From the NCBI RefSeq assembly GCF_021731785.1, contig NZ_JAKFWS010000083.1, positions 1 to 64,000 on the forward strand: a stretch of DNA of 64,000 nt, read 5' to 3'. The stretch is from Methylocystis sp. GTDB lineage: Bacteria; Pseudomonadota; Alphaproteobacteria; Rhizobiales; Beijerinckiaceae. Under the pieces are notes generated by a model. The model did no database searches and was not told where the DNA came from. It was given only the letters and a program-made list of their open reading frames with translations. The position numbers and the translations under genes were made by a program. Shown here in pieces: positions 32,117 through 43,503 of this stretch. Every line of letters begins with the position of its first letter. The first letter of the stretch is position 1.

Positions 32117-33217
32117 ATGACCCACCTGACTGCCGATAGGCGCGGCGTTTCGAGCGCTGCGCGCGAGCCTCCGGCGAACGCGCTCGGCGTTGGCCCTGGC
32201 GGCCGGTTTCCGGCCCTGCCCCGCCCCGTTCTGGAATGGACTCCGGAGGTGCAGGCCGCAACCGCGCATCTTTACGAACGCGTGGCGAGGGTCATCCCGC
32301 CCGTCGAGTGGCCGTTCCACGCCCCCTATGTGAAGGCGATCAACGATCTCAAGCATGTGCGCAACGCCACCATACTCGCGCACAACTACATGACGCCGGA
32401 AATCTACCATTGCGTCGCCGATCATATCGGCGACAGCCTGCAGCTCGCCAAGCTCGCCGCGAAATCCGACGCCGACATCATCGTTCAGGGCGGCGTGCAT
32501 TTCATGGCCGAAACGTCGAAGCTGCTCAATGCTGACAAGCTGGTGCTCATGCCCGACCTTAAAGCGGGCTGCTCCCTTGCAGAGTCGATCGCCGGCGCCG
32601 ACGTGCGCGCCTTGCGCAAGCGATATCCCGGCGTTCCCGTCGTCGCCTATGTGAACACCTCGGCCGACGTGAAGGAGGAAGTGGACATCTGCTGCACCTC
32701 GTCGAACGCGGTCAAAGTCGTCGAGAGCCTCGGCGCCGATCGCGTGATCATGGTCCCGGACCGCTACTTGGCGCAGAACGTCGCCGCGCAGACGAAGGTG
32801 AAGATCATCGCCTGGCATGGCGCCTGCGAGGTGCATGAGCGCTTCACCGCCGAAGAGATCGAAAATTATCGCGCCGATCATCCCGGCGTGCAGGTGCTGG
32901 CGCATCCCGAATGTCCCCGCGAAGTGGTTGAGGTCGCCGATTTCGCCGGCTCGACAGCCGCAATGATCGATTTTGTGCGCAGCAAGAAGCCGGCCCGCGT
33001 GCTGCTCGTCACCGAATGCTCAATGGCCGACAATGTCGCGGCCGAAACGCCGGACGTCGAATTCGTGCGGCCCTGCAACTTCTGCCCGCATATGAAGCGG
33101 ATCACTCTGCCGAAAATCCTCGACAGCCTGCTTTACCTCCGGGAAGAAGTAACGGTCGATCCCGCAGTGGCCGAGCGCGCGCGCCGCAGCGTGCAACGGA
33201 TGATCGATCTGGGCTAA
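32117..33217 (+). CDS. nadA: Quinolinate synthase
   Basis: [62 protein letters not shown]. Confidence 0.96.
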   Translation: MTHLTADRRGVSSAAREPPANALGVGPGGRFPALPRPVLEWTPEVQAATAHLYERVARVIPPVEWPFHAPYVKAINDLKHVRNATILAHNYMTPEIYHCVADHIGDSLQLAKLAAKSDADIIVQGGVHFMAETSKLLNADKLVLMPDLKAGCSLAESIAGADVRALRKRYPGVPVVAYVNTSADVKEEVDICCTSSNAVKVVESLGADRVIMVPDRYLAQNVAAQTKVKIIAWHGACEVHERFTAEEIENYRADHPGVQVLAHPECPREVVEVADFAGSTAAMIDFVRSKKPARVLLVTECSMADNVAAETPDVEFVRPCNFCPHMKRITLPKILDSLLYLREEVTVDPAVAERARRSVQRMIDLG

Positions 33218-33256
33218 GCTGGGGGCCGTTTTGGCCTCACCTCAACAGGGCGGACC

Positions 33257-33877
33257 ATGCCGGCGCTCGATGCGACGATTGCGGCCATCGACGCCGCCAA
33301 TGCCGACGACCCCCGCCTGATTGAGGGCCGCGTCTTCGAGCTGGTCTACGCCGAGCGCATGAGCGCACGGCTCGCCGCGCTCTATCCCGACGCCTCGGAT
33401 CTCCTCATTATTGCAACACGCGCGCAGCACCTGCGCCGCTGGGAGATCGACCGCGCGACATATGAGGAAGGGCGTCGCGGCTATAACGACTGGCGGCGCG
33501 CCTGCCGCATCCACCACGCTAAACTGGTCGAGGAGATCATGCGCGCGCATGGCTATGACGCGCCGGCGATCGCGCATGTCGGCGCGCTGATCCGCAAGGA
33601 ACAGCTCAAGAAGGACCCCGAGTCGCAAGCGCTCGAAAATATCGCCGCGATCGTCTTTCTCGAGCATTACTTCGACGACTTTCTCGAAAAGCATCGAGAT
33701 TACGCCGACGACAAGCTCGTCGACATTCTCGGCAAGACCTTGTGCAAAATGTCGCCCAAGGGCCATGCGGCGGCAGTGGCCCTGCCCTTGGCCCCGCGCG
33801 CTCGCGAGCTTGTCGAAGCCGCGATCGCCCGCGAAGCCGCGGCTCTCGCGCGGCTCGCGGCGGTCGCCGTCGACTAG
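33257..33877 (+). CDS. DUF4202-family protein
   Basis: ADDPRLIEGRVFELVYAERMSARLAALYPDASDLLIIATRAQHLRRWEI...YNDWRRACRIHHAKLVEEIM. Confidence 0.85.
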   Translation: MPALDATIAAIDAANADDPRLIEGRVFELVYAERMSARLAALYPDASDLLIIATRAQHLRRWEIDRATYEEGRRGYNDWRRACRIHHAKLVEEIMRAHGYDAPAIAHVGALIRKEQLKKDPESQALENIAAIVFLEHYFDDFLEKHRDYADDKLVDILGKTLCKMSPKGHAAAVALPLAPRARELVEAAIAREAAALARLAAVAVD

Positions 33878-33884
33878 ACGGTCG

Positions 33885-35429
33885 ATGCGCGAAAATCAGC
33901 CTTCCATCATTATCGTCGGCGGCGGGCTCGCGGGCGTGTTCTGCGCGCTCAAACTGGCGCCGACGCCGGTGACGATCTTCGCGCCGACGCCGATAGGATA
34001 CAGCGGCGCTTCCTTTTGGGCGCAGGGCGGCATCGCCGCCGCCGTCGAACAGGGCGACACGCCCGAAAAACACGCCGACGACACGGTGGCGGCGGGCGGC
34101 GGCATCGTCGAGCGCGACATCGCGCTCGGCATGGCGCAAGAAGCGCGCGCCCGCATCGAAGACCTCGCGGCGATGGGAACGCCGTTCGATCGGTCCGCAC
34201 TCGGCGACTTCATGCCGTCGCAGGAGGCGGCGCATTCAGCCCGGCGCATCGTTCGCGTCAAAGGCGACGTCGCCGGACGGGCGATCATGGAGATTCTGGC
34301 GAAGGAAGTCGCCAGAACGCCGTCGATTCACATCGTCGAGGGCTATTCGGCGCAGGAGATTGTGCTGCGCGCCGGCCGCGCGGTCGGCGTCCGCGCCCGC
34401 GACAATGCCGGCGTGATCCGCGAAACGCCCTGCACGGCGCTCATTCTCGCGACCGGCGGGATTGGCCATCTTTACAGGGTCACGACCAATCCTTTGGAGG
34501 CGCGGGGAATCGGCCTCGCCATGGCGGCGCGCGCCGGCGCGCTGATCGCCGACGCGGAATTCGTTCAGTTTCACCCGACGGCGATCGACATCGACGCCGA
34601 TCCCGCGCCGCTCGCGACCGAAGCGCTCCGAGGCGAAGGCGCGACGATTGTGGACCGCAGCGGCCGACGCTTTATGCTCGACATCGATCCAAGCGGCGAA
34701 CTCGCGCCCCGCGACATCGTCGCACGAGGCGTGTTCGCCAGCATCGAGGCCGGAAATGGCGCTTTCCTTGACGCCCGTTCGGCGGTCGGCGCCGAATTCG
34801 CGACGCGCTTTCCCACGGTTTACGGAAGCTGCATGAGGGCGGGAATCGATCCCTCGCGCGAACTGATCCCGATCGCGCCCGCGGCGCATTACCATATGGG
34901 GGGCGTCTGCACCGACGCGCGCGGACGCACCAGCCTCGATGGCCTTTGGGCCGTCGGCGAAGTGGCATCGACCGGCGTTCACGGCGCGAATCGGCTCGCG
35001 TCGAACTCTCTCCTCGAAGCGATCGTGTTCGGCGCCCGCGTGGCGGCGGATGTGCGCGCGACACCGCTCTCGCCCGTCGACTGGCGACCGCAGGCGGATC
35101 GGATGGAGCCGCCCGCGCGCGATCGCGACTTTGCGGTGATCGAGGAGCTGCGCGACCTGATGTCCGCCAATGTCGGCGTCATCCGCAATGGCGCGGGACT
35201 GGCCGTCGCGTTACGATCGATCCGCCGCATGATGTCGCGCACGAATGACATCGAGGCGCATAACATGTTGACGACAAGCCTTTTCATCGCGGCGGCGGCG
35301 CTGGCGCGCCGAGAGAGCAGGGGCGCGCATTTCCGCTCGGACTATCCCCAACCCGACGCTGCGTTCGCGCGACGCTCGCTGATGACGCTCGAGGCCATCC
35401 TGCGCATCGCCGACGAGGCCGACTCATGA
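33885..35429 (+). CDS. nadB: L-aspartate oxidase
   Basis: [87 protein letters not shown]. Confidence 0.95.
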   Translation: MRENQPSIIIVGGGLAGVFCALKLAPTPVTIFAPTPIGYSGASFWAQGGIAAAVEQGDTPEKHADDTVAAGGGIVERDIALGMAQEARARIEDLAAMGTPFDRSALGDFMPSQEAAHSARRIVRVKGDVAGRAIMEILAKEVARTPSIHIVEGYSAQEIVLRAGRAVGVRARDNAGVIRETPCTALILATGGIGHLYRVTTNPLEARGIGLAMAARAGALIADAEFVQFHPTAIDIDADPAPLATEALRGEGATIVDRSGRRFMLDIDPSGELAPRDIVARGVFASIEAGNGAFLDARSAVGAEFATRFPTVYGSCMRAGIDPSRELIPIAPAAHYHMGGVCTDARGRTSLDGLWAVGEVASTGVHGANRLASNSLLEAIVFGARVAADVRATPLSPVDWRPQADRMEPPARDRDFAVIEELRDLMSANVGVIRNGAGLAVALRSIRRMMSRTNDIEAHNMLTTSLFIAAAALARRESRGAHFRSDYPQPDAAFARRSLMTLEAILRIADEADS

Positions 35430-36277
35430 GTTACGAATTGCCGCCGCTGCTGGTCGAGGAGGCGGTCCGCGCCGCGCTCGCCGAAGATCTGGGGCGCGCC
35501 GGAGACGTTACGACGCAGGCGATCATCCCGGCGAGCGCGCAGGCGCGCGCGGCCATCATCGCGCGCGACTCCGGCGTCGTCGCTGGGCTTGCGGCGGCGC
35601 GCGCCGCCTTCGCGCTGACGGATCGGGCAATCTTGTTCGAGGCGCGTTCGACCGACGGCGCCCGCGTCGAGCCGGGAACGCCGATCGCGCTCGTGTCCGG
35701 CCCCGCTCGCACGATACTGTCCGCTGAGCGCGTCGCGCTCAACTTTCTTGGCCGTCTTTCGGGCGTCGCCACCCTCACCGCCCGCTATGTCAGCGCGGTC
35801 GCCGGCACGTCCGCGCGGATTTGCGATACGCGCAAAACCACGCCCTTGCTGCGCGCCTTTGAGAAATACGCCGTGCGCTGCGGCGGCGGCGTCAATCACC
35901 GCTTCGGCCTCGACGACGCCGTGCTCATCAAGGACAATCACCTCGCCGTCGCCGGCGGCGTCATTCCGGCGCTCCGGGCGGCGAAGGCGAATGTCGGCCA
36001 TCTGGTGAAGGTGGAAATCGAGGTCGATACGCTCGACCAACTGCGGGAAGTTCTCGACGAAGGGGCGGACGCCGTGCTGCTCGACAATATGACGCCCGAC
36101 GATCTGGGCCGCGCCGTCACGCTGGTCGGCGGTCGGATGATCTGCGAAGCCTCGGGCGGCGTTACGCTCTCGAGCGTCGCCGAAATCGCAAAAACCGGGG
36201 TCGACTTGATCTCCGTCGGCGCCCTGACGCACTCCGCCCCGGCGTTTGATGTGGGCTTAGATATCGAAATAATTTGA
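35426..36277 (+). CDS. nadC: Nicotinate-nucleotide diphosphorylase (carboxylating)
   Basis: [41 protein letters not shown]. Confidence 0.96.
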   Translation: MSYELPPLLVEEAVRAALAEDLGRAGDVTTQAIIPASAQARAAIIARDSGVVAGLAAARAAFALTDRAILFEARSTDGARVEPGTPIALVSGPARTILSAERVALNFLGRLSGVATLTARYVSAVAGTSARICDTRKTTPLLRAFEKYAVRCGGGVNHRFGLDDAVLIKDNHLAVAGGVIPALRAAKANVGHLVKVEIEVDTLDQLREVLDEGADAVLLDNMTPDDLGRAVTLVGGRMICEASGGVTLSSVAEIAKTGVDLISVGALTHSAPAFDVGLDIEII

Positions 36278-36383
36278 TTATTTTGAGCATTCCGGCTTTC
36301 GCGGCGCACAGCCGCCGCGCGCTTTCGTGGCGGCGCGCGCGCTGCTATAACCCCCTTCCCAAGCTCGAAAACCCTTAGGAGCC

Positions 36384-37163
36384 ATGCCTTCCTTCGTTCG
36401 CAAGCTGATCAGCCGAGCACGGCGAAGGCTTTGGAGCTCCCCGATCTCGTCAATGCCGGGCCCGCTGCGGGCCGAGGCGACGCGCGACAAAACCATTGCG
36501 GCCGAAATCGGCGCCTATGAGCGGGACTTCGGCTTCGCTCACAGCGCAGGATCGATGCCGCTGCGCACCTTGCTACGCATCGAGCGGCTGCTGAATGGAT
36601 CGTCGATCGTGTCGGCCGAAACCGGCTGCGGCAAGTCGACAATATTTCTGTCGCGCATCGCCGATCGACACAAGGTCTTCTGCTATGACGATCGCGGGCA
36701 GAAAAACTCCAGCGTCGACTATTTCCTGAATTGTCCGGCGACGCGTCAAGATCACCTTGACCTTGTCTTTGGTCCGACTCAGTCCACGCTGCCGCGCTAC
36801 ACGGACCATCTTCCCTACGATCTCGTCCTGATCGACGGGCCGCACGGCTTTCCGTTCCCCGATCTCGAATATTACTACTTCTATCCGCACCTGAAGACCG
36901 ACAGTTTGCTCGTCGTCGATGACATCCATATTCCGACCATCAGCCGGCTCGCGGACTTCCTGAGCGAGGACCGCATGTTCGAGAAGGTGGAGTTCGTTGG
37001 CTCAACCGCCATATTTCGTCGCACCGACGCGCCGGTCTTCGATCCGCTGGGCGATGGCTGGTGGCTTCAGGACTTCAACCGCCGGCGGGCGTCTTTCCTG
37101 AAGGATATCTATCTCAAGGACGGCAAGAAACGGACGCCGATTTCCTTCGAGGGGATCTACTGA
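36384..37163 (+). CDS. Hypothetical protein, possible SAM-dependent methyltransferase-like fold
   Basis: ETGCGKSTIFLSRIADRHKVFCYD...YDLVLIDGPHGFPFPDLEYYYFYPHLKTDSLLVVDDIH. Confidence 0.6.
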   Translation: MPSFVRKLISRARRRLWSSPISSMPGPLRAEATRDKTIAAEIGAYERDFGFAHSAGSMPLRTLLRIERLLNGSSIVSAETGCGKSTIFLSRIADRHKVFCYDDRGQKNSSVDYFLNCPATRQDHLDLVFGPTQSTLPRYTDHLPYDLVLIDGPHGFPFPDLEYYYFYPHLKTDSLLVVDDIHIPTISRLADFLSEDRMFEKVEFVGSTAIFRRTDAPVFDPLGDGWWLQDFNRRRASFLKDIYLKDGKKRTPISFEGIY

Positions 37164-38044
37164 GCCGCGGCCGCCTGCGGCGCGGACGGCCTTCGGTCCG
37201 CTTGCGACAATCGGGCCAGCCGGAGGCCGCGCCGCTCCAGCATTTCCGGCAGCTTCGACGACAGAAGGAACGCGAGTTCCTGCTCGCGGGTGATCGTCAC
37301 CGTATCGAGCTTGCGCAGGTCTTCGTCCACATGGCCTGGATGGCACATGATGAGGTGTCTGCGGCCAGGCGCTCGAAGATAGCTTTGAAAGATTCTCGCG
37401 TAGTCAAAGCTCGGGTGGAAATCCGAAAATCCCGCGAAGCCGTCGTTGACGCTGAACCCGCGCCTGCGGACTTCCCGGCGAAAGCCGCTGGCCAACGACA
37501 GAGCGGAGAGCGCTTTGCGGGCGTTGGCGCCGCGCGCAAGAATTCGATGCACGCCGTCCCCCGCGTCGCGAACCCAGACCCGGCCGCCAAGCCTTCGCGC
37601 CGCCATCGCGTCAAGCAGCGCCGTTCGAATGCCCGGAAGAACGTGAATATGCTGGTGGCCATCGACATGGTCCGGCGGGCGATCCGTTACGGCTTCGAAC
37701 CTGTCGAACTGCCGATCGATTTCCACGCGGATTTCATCCATTGGCAACCGTCCGCCATAGGCCATCCGGACAACCTGGGAGAGCGGCGGGAACTCGCCAT
37801 TGGGCGCGAATTTCGGCATCGAAGAGAGCGGCCGCCCCAAGGTGAGATTGAAATGCAGGCCAATGTCGGCGTCTCGTCCGCGCCGAACCAGCTCCAAGCC
37901 CATTGCCGGCCAGCGAGGACCGTTCACCAGCGCCGAAACCGCGGTAATCCTTCCTGCGTCGAGCGCCTCCAAAATGCCGGCGCTCACCCCATAAGACAGG
38001 CCATAATCGTCCGCGCACAGCGCAACAATCTGCTCCTTAGCCAT
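37157..38044 (-). CDS. ChbG/HpnK-family deacetylase
   Basis: MAKEQIVALCADDYGLSYGVSAGILEALDAGRITAVSALVNG; DHVDGHQHIHVLPGI. Confidence 0.9.
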   Translation of the reverse strand: MAKEQIVALCADDYGLSYGVSAGILEALDAGRITAVSALVNGPRWPAMGLELVRRGRDADIGLHFNLTLGRPLSSMPKFAPNGEFPPLSQVVRMAYGGRLPMDEIRVEIDRQFDRFEAVTDRPPDHVDGHQHIHVLPGIRTALLDAMAARRLGGRVWVRDAGDGVHRILARGANARKALSALSLASGFRREVRRRGFSVNDGFAGFSDFHPSFDYARIFQSYLRAPGRRHLIMCHPGHVDEDLRKLDTVTITREQELAFLLSSKLPEMLERRGLRLARLSQADRRPSAPQAAAAQ

Positions 38045-38111
38045 CGGCCCGCCTCTCCGAATCCGGCAATCATCCCTATGCCGCTCCAATAAATATTGGT
38101 TTAACCCACCC

Positions 38112-39077
38112 ATGAACAGCCCAGACGTCTCGCTTGTCATCCCTCTTTTTAACGAAGCACAAAATCTTCGGCCGCTGGCGGCCCGAATAGAGGCCGCCCT
38201 CGACGCCTGCGACGTCTCCTACGAGGCTGTTTTTGTCGATGACGGGTCGGCCGACGAGAGCCTGGACATTTTGCGCGACCTTTGCGCCGAGGAGCCACGC
38301 TTTTACGCCCTGTCGCTTTCGCGCAATTTCGGCAAGGAGGTTGCGATCGCCGCCGGGCTCGATCACGCCAGCGGACGCGCTGTCGTGATCATGGACGCCG
38401 ACTTGCAGCACCCGCCGGAAGTCATCGCGCAATTCATCGAAAAATGGCGAGAAGGCTACAAGAACGTCTATGGCCAGCGCGTCGATCGTGCGACAGATCC
38501 AAAACTGCGCGTCGCCCTTACCGGCGTCTTCTATCGCCTGCTGGAGAAATTTGGCGACGTGCGGCTGCCGCCCGGCGCAGGCGACTTCCGTCTCCTTGAC
38601 CGGCAGGCGGTCGACGCGCTGCTGACGATGCGCGAGCGCGCGCGCTTCAATAAGGGCCTTTTTGCCTGGATCGGCTTCAAATCGATCGGCGTGCCTTTCG
38701 ACGTCGACCAACGCGCGGGCGGGATGTCGAAATTCAACTTCGCTCGTCTGGTGCGTTTCGCGCTCGACGGGATGATGTCCTTCTCGTCAATTCCGCTCAA
38801 GGTGTGGACCTATGTCGGACTCTTGATTTCGGCCTTCGCCCTCGCCCTGGCGGGCTACTATTGGGTCCGCACGATGCTCTTTGGCGTTGATACGCCGGGC
38901 TTTCCCACGCTCGTGGTCTCGATCGCGTTCTTTTCCGGCATTCAGCTGATTTCGCTCGGCGTGCTCGGCGAGTATGTCGCGCGCATCTTTAATGAGGTAA
39001 AGGGAAGGCCGCTCTATCTCGTCGCCGAGAGGTTGGGCGCGAGGGAAACCCAGCCAAAGGCGGGCGACCGGTCGTAA
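38112..39077 (+). CDS. Glycosyltransferase family 2 (DPM1/GtrB-like)
   Basis: DVSLVIPLFNEAQNLRPLAARIEAAL...VVIMDADLQHPPEVI plus C-terminal TM pair. Confidence 0.93.
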   Translation: MNSPDVSLVIPLFNEAQNLRPLAARIEAALDACDVSYEAVFVDDGSADESLDILRDLCAEEPRFYALSLSRNFGKEVAIAAGLDHASGRAVVIMDADLQHPPEVIAQFIEKWREGYKNVYGQRVDRATDPKLRVALTGVFYRLLEKFGDVRLPPGAGDFRLLDRQAVDALLTMRERARFNKGLFAWIGFKSIGVPFDVDQRAGGMSKFNFARLVRFALDGMMSFSSIPLKVWTYVGLLISAFALALAGYYWVRTMLFGVDTPGFPTLVVSIAFFSGIQLISLGVLGEYVARIFNEVKGRPLYLVAERLGARETQPKAGDRS

Positions 39078-39190
39078 AGTCCGCAGATAACGTGATTGGT
39101 CTAAAAAGTTTAGGATACGCTCGACGCAAAGGCGGGATTCGGCTTTTCGCTGCGCGTTCTATCCGCACATCGTTGAGAAAGCGCAAATTC

Positions 39191-39607
39191 ATGAGTTCCG
39201 ACGCCAGCCCTTCGCTATTTCGCGGCAGAAACCTCATCATCGCGGCGACGCTCATCGCGCTGTTCGCGGCCTTCGGCGTTCGCATATGGCGCTTTGCGAC
39301 CGCCAGCGGCGTGCCGAGCCTGCTTGAAGGACTGCCCGAGTCAAAAACCGAGGCCGACCAGCAAATCTTCCAGTCGCGGCTCGTCAAACGCTTCCATGCT
39401 GGATCGACCGAGATCGACGATATCATCGACGAATTGCGCGATGAAGGATTTACGGTCGACGCCGACAAGGACATCGCGACATATGAACGTGGCGCGAGCA
39501 TTTCCGACAAGTGCCGCCGCAGCGCCAATATTCACTGGTCACGCGGCGAAGGCGACGAACTCGCGACGATAACCGGCGGCTATTCCTTGCACTGTCCCGA
39601 GCACTGA
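39191..39607 (+). CDS. Hypothetical membrane-anchored protein
   Basis: MSSDASPSLFRGRNLIIAATLIALFAAFGVRIWRF, in frame with ORF 39092. Confidence 0.6.
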   Translation: MSSDASPSLFRGRNLIIAATLIALFAAFGVRIWRFATASGVPSLLEGLPESKTEADQQIFQSRLVKRFHAGSTEIDDIIDELRDEGFTVDADKDIATYERGASISDKCRRSANIHWSRGEGDELATITGGYSLHCPEH

Positions 39608-39648
39608 GGAGAGCGCAGGCTTAACGGAATCCTGTTAGGACGATTGCG

Positions 39649-41178
39649 ATGATTCGCAATCTGCTCTCGGTCGGCGGCTTTACCCTGCTCTCGCGCGTGA
39701 CGGGATTCCTGTCGCTCGCCATGCAGTCGGCGATCATGGGCGCCGGCGCCGTCTCCGACGCGTTTTTTATCGCGCAGCGATTGCCCAATAGTTTTCGAGC
39801 GATTTTCGGCGAAGGCGCCTTCAATGCCGCCTTCGTTCCGTCCTATTCGATGGCGATCGAGCGGGAGGGCGACGCGGCGGCCGAGGAGTTCGCCGGCGAA
39901 GTCTACACGCTGCTTCTCGCTTCGCAGATCATATTGCTCGCCATCGTCTGGACGCTCACGCCGCAATTCGTCTCGCTGCTCGCGCCAGGCCTCGACGACC
40001 GTCCGGAAAAATTCGCGCTGGCCGTCAATCTGACCCGCATCACTTTTCCCTATCTGCTGTTCATCACGCTCTTCGTTCTGCACCAGGGCGCGCTGAACGC
40101 GCACGGCCGTTTCGCGCTTCCGGCCTTCGCCCCCAATCTGATGAATTTCTCGGTGATGGCCGCGCTCGCCGTCGCCTTTCTTTTTCCGAACGCCGGCTAT
40201 GCGGCGAGTTGGGGCGTCACCGTCTCCGGCGCGCTGGAACTCGGATTGCTGATGTGGCAGGCGCGGCGCATCGGCGTTCTGCAGCGCTTACGAAAGCCGC
40301 ATTGGCCGCGCGTACGCGACTTCTTCATCCGCCTCGGGCCGGCGATCATCGGCTCGGCAAGTCCTCAGATCGCCGTTCTCGCCGATACGATTCTCTCTTC
40401 GATGCTTCCAGACGGCGGCGTTTCCTCGATCTCCTATGCGGAGCGGCTCTATCAGCTTCCCGTCGGCGTGATCGGCATCGCCGCCGGCACTGTGCTCTTG
40501 CCGGAAATGAGCCGACGCCTCGCGTCGGGCGACGAGGCGGGCGCCCATCACGCGCAGAGCCGAACCATGGCGCTCACCGTCGCGCTCGCGGCGCCGTTCT
40601 TCATCGCCTTCGACACCATCCCGGAATTGATCGTCGCAGGCCTTTTCCAGCGCGGCAAGTTTTCAGCCGCCGATGCTTACGCCGCTGGCGACGTGCTCGC
40701 TGCCTATGGCGCCGGTCTGATGGCGCTTGTGCTGATCGCCTCGGCCCGCGCGAGTTTCCAGGCGCGCGGCGATACGAGGACGCCGATGCTCATCGCGCTC
40801 GCGGCGCTGGCCGCCAATGTCGCCTTGAAAGTCGTACTGTTCCAGCCCCTTGGCGCCGTCGGACTCGCGACGGCGACGTCGGTCGGATTGTGGATCAACC
40901 TCGCCGCCCTCGTCGGGATCGCGCTGGCGCAGGACTCAATGCGTTTCGACGCCATTTTCGTAAAGACGCTCGGCGCGACATTCGTCGCCTGCTTCTTTCT
41001 GACCGCGGTCGCGATTTTCGGCCGATCGCCTGCGTTGGCGATCGGCGGACATTTTGGCGCGCTCGCCAATCTCGTCGCGCTTGCAGCGCTCGGCGTTGCC
41101 GGCGCGCTCGTCTATGCCGGCGCGCTCGTTGGGGCGCTACGCGCGCTCGGCGTGACGATCAGAAGCCTCAGACGTTAA
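39649..41178 (+). CDS. murJ: Lipid II flippase MurJ/MviN
   Basis: MIRNLLSVGGFTLLSRVTGFLSLAMQSAIMGAGAVSDAFFIAQRLPNSFRAIFGEGAFNAAFVP. Confidence 0.95.
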   Translation: MIRNLLSVGGFTLLSRVTGFLSLAMQSAIMGAGAVSDAFFIAQRLPNSFRAIFGEGAFNAAFVPSYSMAIEREGDAAAEEFAGEVYTLLLASQIILLAIVWTLTPQFVSLLAPGLDDRPEKFALAVNLTRITFPYLLFITLFVLHQGALNAHGRFALPAFAPNLMNFSVMAALAVAFLFPNAGYAASWGVTVSGALELGLLMWQARRIGVLQRLRKPHWPRVRDFFIRLGPAIIGSASPQIAVLADTILSSMLPDGGVSSISYAERLYQLPVGVIGIAAGTVLLPEMSRRLASGDEAGAHHAQSRTMALTVALAAPFFIAFDTIPELIVAGLFQRGKFSAADAYAAGDVLAAYGAGLMALVLIASARASFQARGDTRTPMLIALAALAANVALKVVLFQPLGAVGLATATSVGLWINLAALVGIALAQDSMRFDAIFVKTLGATFVACFFLTAVAIFGRSPALAIGGHFGALANLVALAALGVAGALVYAGALVGALRALGVTIRSLRR

Positions 41179-41555
41179 ACGAACTGAGCGAGGCCGGGGA
41201 CTGAATCGATGATCTCCCGGAGCTTTTCCGGGCCGAGCTCGGCTTCAGCGTAAGCGAAAATCTCATGACCGAGCTTGGGGATTTGGCTCATTTCAACGCC
41301 GGCGCCATTGAGCTTGGCGCCAAGTCCCATCAGCCCGCCCATGCCGCCCATCAATCCTGCGAGACCACCCCCGCCGCCGGCGGATTGAGCAGATTCGATC
41401 GCCTCGCGCGCGCCGGGAAGCTTGTGGAGTAATTCGGCGACGGCGCCGTCGGGCGACTCCTTTTCAAGGAAGCCCAGAACGAGGCCGATAGCGGTCCGCG
41501 CCACTTCGGCCTCAACGCCAAGGGCCGCCGAAACGCGCGCTGCCAATTCATCCAT
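41175..41555 (-). CDS. DUF2267-like small protein (paralog A)
   Basis: VARTAIGLVLGFLEKESPDGAVAELLHKLPGAREAIES. Confidence 0.6.
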   Translation of the reverse strand: MDELAARVSAALGVEAEVARTAIGLVLGFLEKESPDGAVAELLHKLPGAREAIESAQSAGGGGGLAGLMGGMGGLMGLGAKLNGAGVEMSQIPKLGHEIFAYAEAELGPEKLREIIDSVPGLAQFV

Positions 41556-41701
41556 ATCCGGCCTCTCTCGCTTCGATGTTTGAAAAACGCGAGGACTGTC
41601 GCCGCGACGGGGACGAAAATCAAGCGCCGCTACGCGCGCGCTTCCCGCGCGGCAGCCAGACAGGGAAAGGCTGGCGCGCGATTGGCGCGCCAGCTGGAGC
41701 C

Positions 41702-42133
41702 CTACGCCGACTGGCGCAAATCTGTCGGCGAGTCGGTGCGCTCGCGCAGGGCCGGCAGGATGCTCTTGATCTTCTCGGCACCCTCGGTGCCGATGACATT
41801 CTCGGCACGCTTCAGGACCTGGCGCACCAAAGCGTCAGTTTGAGCTTCGCTGACCCCCAGTTTTTCGAGCTGTCCGGCAAGAATATTTAAGTCAGCGCGG
41901 CCGTGGCCAATGAAGCTTGACATGCCTTCGATGACCTGAGTGACGCCGCCGTCGCCGACAAACTGCGACGCGTCGATGACCTCCTGGGCGCGGGGCATCT
42001 TGGCGATCATAACCTCCATATTGCCGGTCGTATCCTTGTCCCGCAGGAAACCAAGCACCAGGCCGAGCGCAGCCTTGGCGATCGTCGGATCGAGCTTCGT
42101 ATCGGCGATGACATTCGTGGTGAGTTCTTCCAT
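41702..42133 (-). CDS. DUF2267-like small protein (paralog B)
   Basis: IAKAALGLVLGFLRDKDTTGNMEVMIAKMPRAQEVIDAS aligns with paralog A; start taken at MEELTTN. Confidence 0.6.
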   Translation of the reverse strand: MEELTTNVIADTKLDPTIAKAALGLVLGFLRDKDTTGNMEVMIAKMPRAQEVIDASQFVGDGGVTQVIEGMSSFIGHGRADLNILAGQLEKLGVSEAQTDALVRQVLKRAENVIGTEGAEKIKSILPALRERTDSPTDLRQSA

Positions 42134-42217
42134 TGGACGTCCTCCCCGCAAGCATTGCGGTTGCGGGGAAAGATGTCGCGGCGACGCTCGGCTTCAAGCG
42201 TGGCCATGCGAGCGCCA

Positions 42218-43450
42218 CTATGCGGCGTCGAGGCCGTAGAGCGAGTGCAGCGTGCGGACGGCGAGTTCGGTGTAAGCCTCGTCGATCAGCACGGAAAATT
42301 TAATCTCCGACGTGGTGATTGCGCGGATATTGACGCCCTTTTCGGAGAGGGCGCGGAACGCCTGGGCGGCGACGCCGGCATGGCTGCGCATGCCAATGCC
42401 GATCGCCGATATCTTGGCGACGTCCTTTTCGCCCGTCATATGCGCGAAACCGACCGCGTCCTTGACCTTTTCGATGATCGCGAAGGCGCGTTCATAGTCA
42501 GCCGTTCCCACCGTGAACGTCATGTCGGTCATGCCCTCTTCGGAGACGACCTGCACGATCATGTCGACGTTGATCCCCGCCTCGGCCAGCGGCATAAAAA
42601 CCGCGGCCGCGACGCCCGGCTTGTCGGCGACGCGCCGAAGCGTGATTTGCGCCTCGTCGCGCGAGAAGGCGATGCCTGTGACGACCTGGGCTTCCACAAT
42701 GTCCTCCTCGTTGCAGATCAGCGTGCCCTGCCCCGGATTCTCTGGATCGTCGAAGGACGAGCGCACATAGGTCGGCACGCCATGCACCATGGCGACTTCG
42801 ACCGAGCGCACTTGCAGAACCTTCGCGCCAAGCGACGCCATCTCCAGCATTTCTTCAAAGGCGACCTTGTCCATGCGGCGCGCCTTCGGCACGACGCGGG
42901 GATCGGTCGTGTAGACGCCGTCGACGTCGGTGTAGATGTCGCAGCGATCCGCTCTGATCGCTGCGGCAAGCGCAACGGCGCTTGTATCCGAGCCGCCGCG
43001 CCCGAGCGTCGTGATCCGTCCGCTTTCGCGGTGCACGCCTTGAAAGCCGGCGACGACGGCGACTTCTCCACGGGTGAAACCATCGACGATACCCGAGCCG
43101 TCAATCGACTCGATGCGCGCCGCTCCATGCGTGGCGTTGGTGCAGATCGGCGCCTGCCAGCCGAGCCAGGAGCGCGCGGGCACGCCCGCCTTCTGCAACG
43201 CCATCGCGAGAAGCCCGGCCGTGACCTGTTCTCCTGACGCGACGACGGCGTCATATTCGCGCTGGTCGTAAAGCGGCGCCGCCTCCTTGCACCAAGTCAC
43301 AAGTTCATTGGTCTTGCCGGCCATCGCCGAAACGACGACCGCGACCTCGCGCCCGGCGTCGACCTCGCGTTTGACGTGGCGCGCGACATTGTGGATGCGT
43401 TCGACAGTGGCGACCGATGTGCCGCCGAATTTCATGACCAGGCGCGACAT
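42218..43450 (-). CDS. lysC: Aspartate kinase
   Basis: MSRLVMKFGGTSVATVERIHNVA; FTRGEVAVVAGFQGV; two ACT domains. Confidence 0.95.
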   Translation of the reverse strand: MSRLVMKFGGTSVATVERIHNVARHVKREVDAGREVAVVVSAMAGKTNELVTWCKEAAPLYDQREYDAVVASGEQVTAGLLAMALQKAGVPARSWLGWQAPICTNATHGAARIESIDGSGIVDGFTRGEVAVVAGFQGVHRESGRITTLGRGGSDTSAVALAAAIRADRCDIYTDVDGVYTTDPRVVPKARRMDKVAFEEMLEMASLGAKVLQVRSVEVAMVHGVPTYVRSSFDDPENPGQGTLICNEEDIVEAQVVTGIAFSRDEAQITLRRVADKPGVAAAVFMPLAEAGINVDMIVQVVSEEGMTDMTFTVGTADYERAFAIIEKVKDAVGFAHMTGEKDVAKISAIGIGMRSHAGVAAQAFRALSEKGVNIRAITTSEIKFSVLIDEAYTELAVRTLHSLYGLDAA

Positions 43451-43503
43451 GAAGACCGGGAAATGGGCGGGACGCTCGCGTCCCACAGGAAGCGGCGCTA
43501 TAT

